Positions 51,726 through 61,175 are shown, counted from the first letter of the stretch. The stretch: DNA of 64,000 nt from Draconibacterium sediminis (GCF_000949475.1 NZ_JRHC01000006.1:124001-188000), one strand, 5' to 3'. The notes: generated by a model from the sequence alone, not told the origin. Translations and numbers: made by a program.

Positions 51726-52103
51726 CTAGATAAACAGTTCGTTTAATGCTCCAAAATAATCTTCATCCCAGCCTTCCGAAATGTTATCAAAAGCTTCGTC
51801 AGGAATATTGGTGTGCCGCAATTCAATGCTTGTGCCCTTTTTATGCGGATGTAGTTTTATGGTCACCAGCGACTCCTCTTCTTCTTCACCAAAGAACCAC
51901 TTCTGAACGATCTTTTTATCCTGCTCAAATTCCACATTCACCCCAGAAATACTACCGCCCCACAACGAAAATTCGGTGTTTGGCTCCAGTGGCATAACAG
52001 CTGTCTCACCCGTCCATATTTCAAGCATATTTTGGTTGGTTAAAGCATTGTAAACGTCTTTCGGATCGGCAGTCAATATATAGTAGCGTTTTAAATCTTT
52101 CAT
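51726..52103 (-). CDS. AHSA1/START-like SRPBCC domain protein
   Basis: 125 residues forming one SRPBCC domain. 'YYILTADPKDVYNALTNQNMLEIWTG' opens the fold, 'TEFSLWGGSISGVNVEFEQDKKIVQKW' is the central sheet, and 'TSIELRHTNIPDEAFDNISEGWDE' is the C-terminal helix signature of the AHSA1 (Hsp90 activator-like) group. It probably binds a hydrophobic ligand or client; the partner is unknown. It is cytoplasmic, single, 78 bases downstream of the DUF3078 gene on the same strand. Confidence 0.88.
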   Translation of the reverse strand: MKDLKRYYILTADPKDVYNALTNQNMLEIWTGETAVMPLEPNTEFSLWGGSISGVNVEFEQDKKIVQKWFFGEEEEESLVTIKLHPHKKGTSIELRHTNIPDEAFDNISEGWDEDYFGALNELFI

Positions 52104-52181
52104 GAGCTAGTCTTTTTATCAAAAGTAACCTTTCTTTTCTTAACTGATTTATTGTGTCATCAAAAAAAGCAAGAAAAGCGT

Positions 52182-54173
52182 TTAGCGAATTCGGTGTGTG
52201 CGCATCACTTTCTTGTTGATTTTATACGAGAACCCAATGGTAAAGAACTCTTTTATCTGCAGTTTGGCTTCTTTTCGGCCGGTGTCGTTGCCATCAGCAT
52301 CGAAAACCGGAAACTTCACATCGTCATCGTAAATAAAATGAAACATTAAACGCATATCAATGTACGAATTTAACTGCATTTTAAAGTTGTTTTCCCAGTT
52401 CAGGTCAAATTTTTTGAATGGGTCTTTGTAGTTAAAAAACATCTTGTATTTCGTCTCATACGAAATGTCTTCAGTTATTTTCGTTTTGTAGCCCAGATCG
52501 GCGTTTAAACCAGGCTCCCAAAACGCTTTTCTCCCCTCGCTAATACCAAAACTAGTCGGATTAACCAAGGCAGTATCCCGCACATAAACGTTTTTCATGG
52601 TTAAAGGCGACAAGAATAATGACAGTTTTTTGTTTGGCTTGTAGTCCAAACCTATTTTTAGATAGGTTGTTGATGGGGCAAGAAATGCAGAAAGTACATC
52701 AGGGTTTTTAGCTTTCGGGTATTTGTACCCCCTAAATATCTGCGTGTTAAAATTAAGCTCGGCACTGTAGTACCATTTTTTAAATGCACTTAAACCGTAA
52801 CGCGATGTGATTTCAAACTTATCATCATTCTTTTGCAGCTCCGACTCATCGCCACCGGGCCTGATCCAACCGTTTCGGAATTCCGCAGAGTTTTCCCATT
52901 TAACTTTGCCGTCTTTGCGCGAATAATTTGCAAAACCTTTTAAAACCATGAGCGTTGCCAAAGCACTTTTTCCCCCTTTTTTCCAGTTTTCAAGATAGGT
53001 TTGAGTAAGTCCTATACTTCCGTCGCCACCAATATTCCAGGGGGTTTCAAGCTCGTAACTTTTCCCTACACCCCTAAATTTATTGTTGTTGGGCTTCAGG
53101 CTTTCAAAATCAAAATCTTTGGTTTGTTTTTCTTTAAATCTTGAGAAGGTAACGCCATCGTCGATCAACATCTGCACTGTACGTTTATCAGTATTTTTTA
53201 CCATCACTGCCAACGAATCATTTTGCTCGTTTTTTAGCCAGATTCGCGAATAACGTTCGGAACCGTTTTGCAACAGTATATCCTCCTTTTCTCCATATAA
53301 ATTTATTAACGACAAACGTGTGGTATCAATGTGGTCGGCATAATCCATCAACACATTTAAAACAGCTTTTATCGAATCGTTTACCTGTGCCACTACTTCA
53401 TCGTTGTAAGCTTTTAAAACGAAGTAGTTATTCAGTTTAACCTCGTCTTTATAGCGTTTTATGCGATATTGCAGGTTTTCATTGTATTTTTCTGCCCGGT
53501 AAACACTAACTATTCTCGCAATGTAGTCGGCTTTAACCGAGTCGTTGTAAAATACTCGTTTCGCTTCAATATAATCCCTGCGGAGACTATCGCGTCGGAT
53601 AAGTTCATTAAACATGTCGGGCGAATTTAAAACCGAGTCGGGAATCACTTCCGGAATATAAAGTTCTTCCGGAAAAGTATAAACCGAATCGGTAAAAAGG
53701 CGCATGCCTTCTCCTTCAGGTACTTGTCGTACTTCATTTTCGGCTTCGCGAATAATTGCAGGTGGTACGGTAATATCCTCGGGCTTAACGTTTGCTATGT
53801 AATCCGTTTCAATATTCTGAATTTCCTTCTGCTGCTCGGTATAAGACACAAAACCCGGAACACTCAGACTGTCCTCCACATTTTCGGGCAAACGCATCAC
53901 ATAATTTTCACCAATACGCTGTGTGTCATTCAGATTTTTAATGATCTCATCCAACGATTCGTCCTCGATAAAATGCAGTAGTGCATCAACATCGCTACCC
54001 ACTTCTTTTTTAACAACATGCCAGTTGTTATTTTCAATAAAATAGCTTCTTAAAACCTCAATATTTTTGCGCAAAAGTTCCTCTTCAGTTACAGAGTTTT
54101 GCGCGAATAAAAGTTTTGAGAAGCCGGTAAATAATAGAATAAATAAAAAAACTTTCCCTTTCCCTGAGAACAT
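52182..54173 (-). CDS. DUF3078 domain outer-membrane-type protein
   Basis: 663 residues from the ATG at 54173 (MFSGKGKVFLFILLFTG), chosen because it gives a normal signal peptide. Residues about 20-370 are a long charged helical region ('RRDSLRRDYIEAKRVFYNDSV'). The C-terminal about 290 residues are the DUF3078 domain, opening 'WNIGGDGSIGLTQTYLENWKKGGKSALA', with alternating strands such as 'YYSAELNFNTQIFRG' and 'FFTIGFSYKINKKVM'. This is typical of an outer-membrane barrel with a periplasmic extension. Function is not established. The stop lies 78 bases upstream of the AHSA1 gene. Confidence 0.83.
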   Translation of the reverse strand: MFSGKGKVFLFILLFTGFSKLLFAQNSVTEEELLRKNIEVLRSYFIENNNWHVVKKEVGSDVDALLHFIEDESLDEIIKNLNDTQRIGENYVMRLPENVEDSLSVPGFVSYTEQQKEIQNIETDYIANVKPEDITVPPAIIREAENEVRQVPEGEGMRLFTDSVYTFPEELYIPEVIPDSVLNSPDMFNELIRRDSLRRDYIEAKRVFYNDSVKADYIARIVSVYRAEKYNENLQYRIKRYKDEVKLNNYFVLKAYNDEVVAQVNDSIKAVLNVLMDYADHIDTTRLSLINLYGEKEDILLQNGSERYSRIWLKNEQNDSLAVMVKNTDKRTVQMLIDDGVTFSRFKEKQTKDFDFESLKPNNNKFRGVGKSYELETPWNIGGDGSIGLTQTYLENWKKGGKSALATLMVLKGFANYSRKDGKVKWENSAEFRNGWIRPGGDESELQKNDDKFEITSRYGLSAFKKWYYSAELNFNTQIFRGYKYPKAKNPDVLSAFLAPSTTYLKIGLDYKPNKKLSLFLSPLTMKNVYVRDTALVNPTSFGISEGRKAFWEPGLNADLGYKTKITEDISYETKYKMFFNYKDPFKKFDLNWENNFKMQLNSYIDMRLMFHFIYDDDVKFPVFDADGNDTGRKEAKLQIKEFFTIGFSYKINKKVMRTHRIR

Positions 54174-54298
54174 ATACACTGTTTTTAGCTTTCGGATTAA
54201 ACGCAAAAATAATACCATTGTTATGTTGTCCTTTATTATAAATACCTAAACAATTAACACCTTTCTTTTAATTTACTCAACATCAAAACCTTAGTATT

Positions 54299-54757
54299 TT
54301 ACCATGTTGAATAAGGATGCTCCGACAACCAGGCATTAAAATACCGATGATCGGTACTCACCTCATGAGTTACCCAGTTTGGCAGCTCAATTTCTTCATT
54401 CTCATTACTCAGTTCAACCTCTGCCAAAACAAGACCCGCATTCATATCTTCAAATACATCTATTTCCCATGTCATTCCATGTATCTGCTCCACGAAGCGC
54501 TTCTTCCGAACAGGATGATCATGGCACAATTGCATTAAAATTTCCGCTTCTTTTACCGGAATTTCATATTCCATTTCAATACGCGAAATTCCCTGTGTTT
54601 TGCCTTTAATCGTCAACCAAGCTTTATCTCCTTTTATGCGTACCCGCACCACCCGTTCCTTATCGGTTGACAAGTAGCCCTGAACAATAGGATTTCCCGA
54701 ATCCTTTGGGCACCATAAATTAGTATCAACAAGAAATTTCCGCTCAATTTCAATCAT
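54299..54757 (-). CDS. CYTH domain (triphosphate tunnel) protein
   Basis: 152 residues. The signature ExExK is at residues 3-7 ('MIEIERKFLV'). Following strands carry alternating charged residues: 'ERVVRVRIKGDKAWLTIKGK', 'RIEMEYEIP', 'WEIDVFEDMNAGLVLAEVELS'. The family includes inorganic triphosphatases and class IV adenylate cyclases; short bacterial members of this size are usually tripolyphosphatases. It is cytoplasmic, and the gene is single. Confidence 0.92.
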   Translation of the reverse strand: MIEIERKFLVDTNLWCPKDSGNPIVQGYLSTDKERVVRVRIKGDKAWLTIKGKTQGISRIEMEYEIPVKEAEILMQLCHDHPVRKKRFVEQIHGMTWEIDVFEDMNAGLVLAEVELSNENEEIELPNWVTHEVSTDHRYFNAWLSEHPYSTW

Positions 54758-54969
54758 GATATTAAGTTTAGTTGTTTTAACCCCGAATATACACCACGAA
54801 ATTTTATTACAAACAAAAACTGCTTCAAAACAAAGCTCTTAATTTACAAGTACTTGTTTTATGGCATTTTTGCTCTCAATACAACCTCCGAACGCATAAG
54901 CCGGCTTAAATATATTGCAACGGCGAATTTATCACTATTTTTAATGCGGCGAACATTATTATTCTGAAT

Positions 54970-55524
54970 ATGATTACGAGAGACGAAGCGCTTGAAATGC
55001 TAAAATCGAATGTGCAGGCAGAAAACATGCTAAAACACAGCCTGGCATCGGAAGCAGTAATGCGTGCAATAGCGAAGCACCTTGAAAGAAATGAAGATGA
55101 ATGGGGCATCGCAGGCTTGTTGCATGATATTGACGTGGAAATTACAAACGCCGATCCGCATACACATGGCCCCTACGCAGAAAAGCTGTTAAAAGGAAAA
55201 GTTACCGATGAAATGCTCGACGCCATTGTTATGCACAACGAGGTGGCAACCGGGAAAGACCGCTGCACCGAATTTCAGCATGCACTGGCAGCCGGCGAAA
55301 CAATTACCGGTTTAATTACGGCTACAACTTTAGTTTATCCGGATAAAAAACTAGCCAGCGTAAAAACAAAATCGGTAACCAAACGAATGAAACAAAAAGC
55401 CTTTGCAGCATCGGTAAAACGCGAGAACATTCTGGAGTGTGAGAAAATTGGTATTCCGTTACCTGAGTTTGCCGATCTGGCAGTTAATGCAATGCGCTCG
55501 GTAAGTGATGATTTGGGATTATAG
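54970..55524 (+). CDS. HD domain phosphohydrolase-like protein
   Basis: 184 residues. Metal-binding residues of the HD fold are visible: His23 ('MLKHSLASE'), His52-Asp53 ('GLLHDIDVE'), and a later His ('AIVMHNE'). 'AAGETITGLITATTLVYPDKKL' is a conserved C-terminal segment. The group (HDIG-type, COG2316-like) is annotated as predicted hydrolases of nucleotides or similar phosphates; the substrate is unknown. It is cytoplasmic and precedes the DUF5686 gene on the same strand by 78 bases. Confidence 0.88.
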   Translation: MITRDEALEMLKSNVQAENMLKHSLASEAVMRAIAKHLERNEDEWGIAGLLHDIDVEITNADPHTHGPYAEKLLKGKVTDEMLDAIVMHNEVATGKDRCTEFQHALAAGETITGLITATTLVYPDKKLASVKTKSVTKRMKQKAFAASVKRENILECEKIGIPLPEFADLAVNAMRSVSDDLGL

Positions 55525-55602
55525 CAATAATACTTTTTAACAATAAATATTTCTACACTATCGTTTTTTTCATTTTCTTGCACATGAAAACAGAATTAAA
55601 CC

Positions 55603-58263
55603 ATGTATACCCAAAAATTCAATCTATTAACCGGCAGAAAACTGTCAGTTTGTTTAACCTTATTAGTAATTTTTACCCACTTTTTTGCCAACAGTCAGGT
55701 GCTCTCCGGACGAATTCTGGATGAACAAAAACAACCTGTGCCCTATGCAACTATTTATATTTCCGAATCGCGGCAAGGCACCACATCAAACACCAACGGA
55801 GATTTTAGTTTTAATTTACCAACTGGCACTTTTCACCTTACTGTACGATCGATGGGCTACGAAAAGCTGGAGAAAACAATTAGTCTGCAAACCGACAGTT
55901 TGTTTCTCCCAATTACCTTGCAAACTCAGAATTTTGAGCTCGCCGAGATAAAAGTGTTTCCCGGAGATGAAGACCCGGCCTATTTTATTATGCGGAAAGC
56001 CATTGCCAAAGCACCTTATTACCGCAAGAATATTAAACATTACGATGCTGACCTTTACATCAAAGCCAATTTTGCCTTTAGCAATATTCCGAACCTGATT
56101 AAAAAGCAGGAAGTGGAAGACGGCCGGAAATTCAAGGATTACTTTAAGGAGAATGTAACCTATGTTATGGAGTCGCAAAACCGGATTACCTACGATTATC
56201 CCAACCAGTATAACCAGCAGGTGATAAGTAAAAAAAGTTCGATAACGGGTTTTGACGAACCGCCGGTAATGGGCCTGATGACAGCCAGTTTTTACGATGA
56301 ACGTCCCAACGAAGTGGTTTCTCCGCTTTCGGTTCTGGCGCTAAAACATTATAACTTTGTTTACGAGGGATTTATCACGTCTGGCGATTATGATGTGTTT
56401 AAAATACGCGTTACCCCCAAACGAAAAAGCGATGAACTGGTTGAAGGTTTTATTTATATCGTAGACCGGCTTTGGTGCATTTACAACCTCGATTTTAGTT
56501 CCAGCTTTGAGTTTTTTAACTACCGCATAAAACAACAATTCGAAAATCTGGACAACGAGAACTGGCTGCCGGTTTCGCACAATATTACAGGCGATTTTGG
56601 CATGCTGGGACTGCGGGGCAACTTTTATTATGGTGCATCGGTGAAGTACGATTCCATCGTAAACAACTATTCTAACATTCAGTACGAAAGCACTGAAATA
56701 GCTGCACAAACAACTGCAGATCAAGATGTGCGGGAACCCGGTGAAAAAGAAGAACAACTGGTTAGCGAACTAAATAGTTTGAATGCCAAAGAAGAACTAA
56801 GCGATGCAGATGTAAAAAAAGTAGCCCGCCTGAACCGTAAAATTTTAAAAGAACAATACAAGGACTCAACTATTGTGGCACCGGATTACGGCAGTTACCG
56901 AATTTCGGAAAATAAAGACTCGCTGCAAACAGCTATCGCCTGGGATACCGTTAGGAGCATCCCCCTAACGCAGGCCGAAATTGAAAGCTACCAAATGGCC
57001 GACTCGTTAAAACTGATGGAAAAAGCGGCTTCAACCGATTCAGTCTCTGATAATGAAAGTACCAAACGTTTTTTTAGCCGGCTATTGGCCGGAGCATATG
57101 ATATATCAAAAGATTCGACAATTCGTGTTAGTTACGACGGACTGCTTTCGCCCGTGAATTTTGATTTTAACGCCGTCGACGGGTATAAATACCGCCAGGA
57201 ATTTCGAATTCGCTTTTTGGTGGATTCCACAAAACGAATTTATCTTACACCTCAGCTGGGGTATGCGTTTAACCGCGAAGCCTTATTTGGCAGTTTGAAC
57301 GCGCAGTTTGTAAATTTTCTGGCAAAAGGAAACCAGATAAGCCTGTACGCAGGAAAACAAAGCAGCGATTTTAAAAGTGGTCTCCTGGGAATTAGCCCGG
57401 TGGTAAACTCCTTAAGTTCGTGGTTTTTTGGCGAAAACTATACGCGATTTTACGAGAGCGAATTTGTGCACCTGAGTTTTTCTCAGCGTTTTAAAAAGAA
57501 TTTCAGGTATTATGCCATTGTCAACATGGATCATTTTTACCCGCTGGAAAACAACATTTCGTTTCCGCTTTCGGATTATAAAGATTTTGAGCCAAACATC
57601 CCCGGAAACTTAACGGCTGATAATCCTACTCTTGCCGAACAAAAAAGTTTTAGTTACGGCCTTGGTTTAAATTTCCTCAAATCGCAACGCAAACCGTGGC
57701 TCGAAGAATCACCCTTTCTGTTTGTAAATGATTTTTATGAATTTAACCTGACCTACAAACAGGGCGTGCCTGATCTTTTTGATTCCGATTCAGAATTTCG
57801 CCGGGTTGATTTTTCCGTTCATCAGCAGGCCAATATTTCGCCAAGTTCAGGTATTGACTGGCAGATAAATGCCGGCCACTATTTTTCGAATGAGCAAATG
57901 CATTTTTCGCAATACAAACATTTTAGCACCGCTGAAATCCCGGTAATGATGCGGCCTTTTACGCACCGCTTTCAACTCATAAACGACTATGCTTTAAGCA
58001 CTAACAAAAGTTACCTAAACGTAATGACGGAGTACAGGTCGGAATACCTGCTTCTAAGATACCTTTCAATTTTCAATAAAAGAACCTGGAGCGAAAGCCT
58101 TCATTTAAATTACCTTACTACGCCCGAATACAATAATTACTGGGAAGTTGGTTACAGTTTGAATAACCTGTTTTTTGCAGGCAACGTAGGCGTGTTTGCA
58201 GGTTTTAGCGAAAGTGATTTTGAAAGTGTTCAGGTAAAACTCAGCATCTCTGCTTTTGATTAA
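55603..58263 (+). CDS. DUF5686 outer-membrane protein with carboxypeptidase-like domain
   Basis: 886 residues. A signal peptide ends 'FFANSQ'. Residues about 33-115 are a carboxypeptidase-regulatory-like domain ('LSGRILDEQKQPVPYATIYI'). The rest is the DUF5686 region: 'DPAYFIMRKAIAKAPYYRKN' near residue 125, 'GFIYIVDRLWCIYNLDFSSS', a linker with Glu-rich helices (about 370-420), and C-terminal beta-strands ending 'SVQVKLSISAFD'. It belongs to a family related to outer-membrane barrels, widespread in Bacteroidota, without proven function. A long perfect terminator follows. Confidence 0.88.
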   Translation: MYTQKFNLLTGRKLSVCLTLLVIFTHFFANSQVLSGRILDEQKQPVPYATIYISESRQGTTSNTNGDFSFNLPTGTFHLTVRSMGYEKLEKTISLQTDSLFLPITLQTQNFELAEIKVFPGDEDPAYFIMRKAIAKAPYYRKNIKHYDADLYIKANFAFSNIPNLIKKQEVEDGRKFKDYFKENVTYVMESQNRITYDYPNQYNQQVISKKSSITGFDEPPVMGLMTASFYDERPNEVVSPLSVLALKHYNFVYEGFITSGDYDVFKIRVTPKRKSDELVEGFIYIVDRLWCIYNLDFSSSFEFFNYRIKQQFENLDNENWLPVSHNITGDFGMLGLRGNFYYGASVKYDSIVNNYSNIQYESTEIAAQTTADQDVREPGEKEEQLVSELNSLNAKEELSDADVKKVARLNRKILKEQYKDSTIVAPDYGSYRISENKDSLQTAIAWDTVRSIPLTQAEIESYQMADSLKLMEKAASTDSVSDNESTKRFFSRLLAGAYDISKDSTIRVSYDGLLSPVNFDFNAVDGYKYRQEFRIRFLVDSTKRIYLTPQLGYAFNREALFGSLNAQFVNFLAKGNQISLYAGKQSSDFKSGLLGISPVVNSLSSWFFGENYTRFYESEFVHLSFSQRFKKNFRYYAIVNMDHFYPLENNISFPLSDYKDFEPNIPGNLTADNPTLAEQKSFSYGLGLNFLKSQRKPWLEESPFLFVNDFYEFNLTYKQGVPDLFDSDSEFRRVDFSVHQQANISPSSGIDWQINAGHYFSNEQMHFSQYKHFSTAEIPVMMRPFTHRFQLINDYALSTNKSYLNVMTEYRSEYLLLRYLSIFNKRTWSESLHLNYLTTPEYNNYWEVGYSLNNLFFAGNVGVFAGFSESDFESVQVKLSISAFD

Positions 58264-58266
58264 CAG

Positions 58267-58312
58267 AAAGAAATAGTAGCTTTTTATTGAATAGAAAAGC
58301 TACTATTTCTTT
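58267..58312. terminator. 18-bp bidirectional terminator
   Basis: AAAGAAATAGTAGCTTTT (58267-58284) and AAAAGCTACTATTTCTTT (58295-58312) pair perfectly around a ten-base loop. It serves the convergent DUF5686 (plus) and acyltransferase (minus) genes. Confidence 0.92.
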
Positions 58313-58318
58313 ATTCGG

Positions 58319-58870
58319 TTAATAGTCTGTTGTAAAAAGCTCCGGGAATTTTCCTTTAATTCCTTTTTCACGGTAAAAATCCTTCATGCGTTTGATGTCG
58401 TCCTGCGCATTGTCTGAAAGTTCAAAGGGCTCACCAACCGAAATTTCTTTTCGTCCCCAATCAAAATAGCCCAAATACACGGGAATACCAGTTTCTTTAG
58501 AAATAATATGAAAGCCGGCTTTCCAGCGTTTATTCAAACTTCGCGTTCCTTCAGGCGTTAATGCCAAATGAATACGTTCTCTTTTATTAATGAGTTGAAT
58601 GGTTTGACGAATCACGTTAGCTCCTTTTGAGCGATCGATGGGCAAACCTCCCATTTTTCGAATAAAATATCCGATGGGCCAAAAGAAAAATTCCTTTTTT
58701 ATAAGAATGTTGGCAACTGCACCTTTCGAAGTATAAAACAACCACGAAATAACAAAATCCCATGCGCTGGTATGTGGCACTCCGATAATGATACATTTAT
58801 TTACCGGTGCCGGCTCTCCAACAACGGTCCAGCCCATCAATTTGAGCAAAAATCTACAAAATCCTTTCAT
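58319..58870 (-). CDS. 1-acyl-glycerol-3-phosphate acyltransferase-like protein
   Basis: 183 residues of the PlsC group, shorter than typical PlsC. 'IGVPHTSAWDFVI' has the catalytic HX4D (His33, Asp38). 'GGLPIDRSKG' and 'LALTPEGTRSLNKRWKAGF' are the following acyltransferase blocks, with the PEGT(R) motif. It likely transfers an acyl chain to a lysophospholipid or related acceptor at the inner membrane. Its start overlaps the stop of the B3/B4 gene by one base (TAATG), so the two are cotranslated, a pairing with no obvious functional reason. Confidence 0.9.
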   Translation of the reverse strand: MKGFCRFLLKLMGWTVVGEPAPVNKCIIIGVPHTSAWDFVISWLFYTSKGAVANILIKKEFFFWPIGYFIRKMGGLPIDRSKGANVIRQTIQLINKRERIHLALTPEGTRSLNKRWKAGFHIISKETGIPVYLGYFDWGRKEISVGEPFELSDNAQDDIKRMKDFYREKGIKGKFPELFTTDY

Positions 58871-59538
58871 TATATTGCTTGAATAGTTTTTAATTCAAAG
58901 TTAGTGGCTCCAACATACTTTTTTAAAAGTTCCTGAGCCTGATTTGTGGCAATTTCAATATCTACTGTGCGTTCGTAGGCTATAATTATCATTAAGAACC
59001 GTTTTGTCTGTTCGGTAACACAAGTCCTCACCGAATCACTTGTGGGCGTTCCAAAAGCACCTTTTGCATCTCTGAACACCGGCATAAATTCAATATTCAG
59101 TTCCCCCCGCCCAATTCCTTCATACGGTTCGTCTTTTTTGCCAATGCCAAAGTTAACAGCTCCGCCAATCCTGTCGGCATCATAACCACCAATTGAAAAT
59201 CCGCTCGAAATGGAAACCAAATTCAGCTGATCGACCACATTATTGACCTGGTAAATTTCTCCACGCTTTAAAACCCGCCGAAGCAGTGCTTCAGCCGACA
59301 AACGGTAGCGAGCAGGATCTTTCCCACATTTTTTGTAAGCTCTTCGCGATGCAGCAACAGCTGGCATTTTGCTTATTTCTTCCACACGCAGACTTTTGTT
59401 TAGCTCTTCGATTTTCGATTGAATCTCGTCCCAAAGTTCGCTGTTTAGATTCTGAAATTGCACATCGCATTCAATGCACGACAAAACCACATCAGGTACT
59501 TTTTCGGCCAGTTCCTCGCTAATAGTTATGTTTTGCAT
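58870..59538 (-). CDS. B3/B4 (PheT-like) tRNA-binding domain protein
   Basis: 222 residues. 'SRRAYKKCGKDPARYRLSAEALLRRVLKRGEIY' followed by 'NNVVDQLNLVSISSGFSIGGYD' is the B3/B4 fold of the phenylalanyl-tRNA synthetase beta chain in free-standing form. 'GIGRGELNIEFMPVFRDAKGAFG' and 'DSVRTCVTEQTKRFLMII' continue it. In the synthetase this domain edits mischarged tRNA; free-standing copies may be editing or binding proteins, but no activity is proven for this group. It is cytoplasmic, and the first gene of a two-gene operon. Confidence 0.9.
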   Translation of the reverse strand: MQNITISEELAEKVPDVVLSCIECDVQFQNLNSELWDEIQSKIEELNKSLRVEEISKMPAVAASRRAYKKCGKDPARYRLSAEALLRRVLKRGEIYQVNNVVDQLNLVSISSGFSIGGYDADRIGGAVNFGIGKKDEPYEGIGRGELNIEFMPVFRDAKGAFGTPTSDSVRTCVTEQTKRFLMIIIAYERTVDIEIATNQAQELLKKYVGATNFELKTIQAI

Positions 59539-59604
59539 GACTTTTATCAGTAATTATATTTTTTATTATTCGGTTTTACTCTTTTTAATTTTTTACAAAA
59601 GCCA

Positions 59605-59612
59605 TACTTTTG
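59605..59612 (+). promoter_or_regulatory. -7 box of a possible small RNA
   Basis: TACTTTTG is a perfect TAnnTTTG on the plus strand, 270 bases before the DUF4251 ATG. A strong terminator stands between it and that gene, so it would make a separate short transcript. Confidence 0.45.
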
Positions 59613-59617
59613 TATAA

Positions 59618-59820
59618 AATGAATAAACCGAAATAATTGTACCATTTAAAAAGAATCGTTGCAAAGAAAAGAACTTTTGTTTTCGATGCCAACTGTTTCT
59701 AAAAATACAGTGTTCAATTCGCAACGAATAAGCATTAAAGCGAAATTTTTCAGAAATCATATAAAATGATTTTATTTAGTTAAACTGCACGAAAAGGGAT
59801 ATGTATTGTATCCCTTTTTT
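59618..59820 (+). ncRNA. Candidate small RNA of about 200 bases
   Basis: A perfect -7 box (59605-59612) and a rho-independent terminator (59792-59820) frame a gene-free stretch. Within it CGTTGC (59659-59664) can pair with GCAACG (59722-59727), and AACTGT with ACAGTGTT inside, giving a nested hairpin. Size and layout would suit a 6S-like or other structured RNA, but I cannot match it to a known family and conservation is untested. Confidence 0.3.
59792..59820 (+). terminator. Terminator inside the divergent 59.5-59.9 kb gap
   Basis: AAAAGGGATA (59792-59801) and TATCCCTTTT (59809-59818) form a 10-bp perfect stem with a seven-base loop, and the T run continues. No annotated gene ends here, which is what points to a short non-coding transcript. 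Confidence 0.75.
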
Positions 59821-59883
59821 CTTTCGTATAATAGGTTGACTTTATGGTATACTTTTTGTATTTTGTAAGGAAAATATGATAGT

Positions 59884-60405
59884 ATGAAAAGGATAATTTT
59901 GTTAAGTTTTCTGATTTTTTCAATCGTAGCTGTAAATGCACAAGAGAAAAAACTAACAAGAAAAGAGAAAAAAGCACAGCGCGAAGCAATGCTTACCGAA
60001 CAAACAAAAAAACTTATTGAAGCCAATACCTGGCAATTTAATGCTACACAAATGCTTCCGTCAGGCGGCCGAACCCGTACATTAACTACTCCATATAATG
60101 TTGTATTAAAGGATGGTGAGGTAGATTCGTATCTTCCATATTTTGGCCGTGCTTATTCCGTTGACTACGGATCGACAGACTCGCCAATGATTTTTAAGGC
60201 ACCTGTTGCCGATTATAATGTTGAGGATGCAAAGAAAGGTGGTTACACCGTTAAGTTTAGCGCAAAAAATAAAAACGACAACGTGGAATTTACTTTTTCA
60301 ATAGGCGCAACCGGATCGGCAAGTTTAAAAGTAAACAGCACCAATCGTCAGTTTATTTCCTATAACGGCGACTTGGTTCCGATTGAAGAAAAAGAGAAAA
60401 AATAG
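59884..60405 (+). CDS. DUF4251 family exported protein
   Basis: 173 residues with a signal peptide ending 'IVAVNAQ'. A short lysine-rich coiled segment ('KKLTRKEKKAQREAML') leads into the DUF4251 domain: 'NTWQFNATQMLPSGGRTRTL', 'VDSYLPYFGRAYSVDYG', 'YTVKFSAKNKNDNVEFTFSI'. The family is specific to Bacteroidota and its role is unknown. It is periplasmic or surface, and single, with a terminator right after the stop. Confidence 0.9.
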   Translation: MKRIILLSFLIFSIVAVNAQEKKLTRKEKKAQREAMLTEQTKKLIEANTWQFNATQMLPSGGRTRTLTTPYNVVLKDGEVDSYLPYFGRAYSVDYGSTDSPMIFKAPVADYNVEDAKKGGYTVKFSAKNKNDNVEFTFSIGATGSASLKVNSTNRQFISYNGDLVPIEEKEKK

Positions 60406-60426
60406 TATTGAATTATGACTATTCAC

Positions 60427-60457
60427 AGCCGGGATAATTAAATATTCCGGCTTTTTT
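60427..60457 (+). terminator. Terminator of the DUF4251 gene
   Basis: AGCCGGGATA (60427-60436) and TATTCCGGCT (60443-60452) form a stem with one G-T pair, followed by a run of T. It overlaps the stop codon of the convergent sfsA gene. Confidence 0.85.
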
Positions 60458-61148
60458 ATAGCTCAAAAGGTAGTTTCTTGCTCAATGTAATTTCCGAAGG
60501 CGATACTTTTGCCTGCATCGGAAAAATCTCAACACCGGCCGAGTGAGCCTGTTTTAACAAGCGGGCATACGCCGGATCGATTTCTTTGGCAGGGGCAAAT
60601 AGCTGCACATCGCTGCGCTGAATAATATAAAGCATAACAGCGCGCATTCCCTGATTCTTAACATCGATTAGTGTCTTCAAATGTTTTTGCCCACGTGTGG
60701 TAACCGCATCCGGAAACAGGGCGTATTCATTCAGTTTCATCGAAACGTTTTTTACTTCCACAAAACATTTCTCTTGGTCATTCTCCGCATAAACATCAAA
60801 ACGCGAATCGCCAAATTTGACTTCGCGCTTAACAGTCGTGTATCCGTCAAGTCCCGGGATTTCTCCGTTTAAAAGGGCTTCGTACGCCAACTTATTTGGG
60901 TTGCCGGTATTAATACCTACCCAGTCGCCGTTTATTTTGATCATTTCCCAGGTAAACTTTGTTTTACGTTTTGGGTCGTCAACCGGAGTTAAGTACACCT
61001 CTGCCCCATTTTCAAGGCAACTTTTCATCGACCCGGAATTGGTGCAATGCGCCACAACAATTTCACCTGTATCCAACTCAATATCAGCTAAAAATCGTTT
61101 ATAACGTTTTATCAGCTTTCCATGAACCAGTTCTTTTTCAAATTTCAA
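60456..61148 (-). CDS. sfsA: SfsA family protein
   Basis: 230 residues, the usual length for SfsA. An OB-fold-like N-terminus ('HGKLIKRYKRFLADIELDTG' and 'AHCTNSGSMKSCLENGAEVYL') is followed by a nuclease-like domain: 'FGDSRFDVYAENDQEKCFVEVKNVSMKLN' with the PD-(D/E)xK-type D...ExK arrangement, and 'FPDAVTTRGQKHLKTLIDV'. It was named for sugar fermentation stimulation in E. coli and later found to have DNA-binding or nuclease-like features; the physiological role is unclear. It lies 27 bases downstream of tsaD, probably cotranscribed. Confidence 0.93.
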   Translation of the reverse strand: MKFEKELVHGKLIKRYKRFLADIELDTGEIVVAHCTNSGSMKSCLENGAEVYLTPVDDPKRKTKFTWEMIKINGDWVGINTGNPNKLAYEALLNGEIPGLDGYTTVKREVKFGDSRFDVYAENDQEKCFVEVKNVSMKLNEYALFPDAVTTRGQKHLKTLIDVKNQGMRAVMLYIIQRSDVQLFAPAKEIDPAYARLLKQAHSAGVEIFPMQAKVSPSEITLSKKLPFEL

Positions 61149-61175
61149 AACGAGTATTTTCTTTAGAAATGGAGT

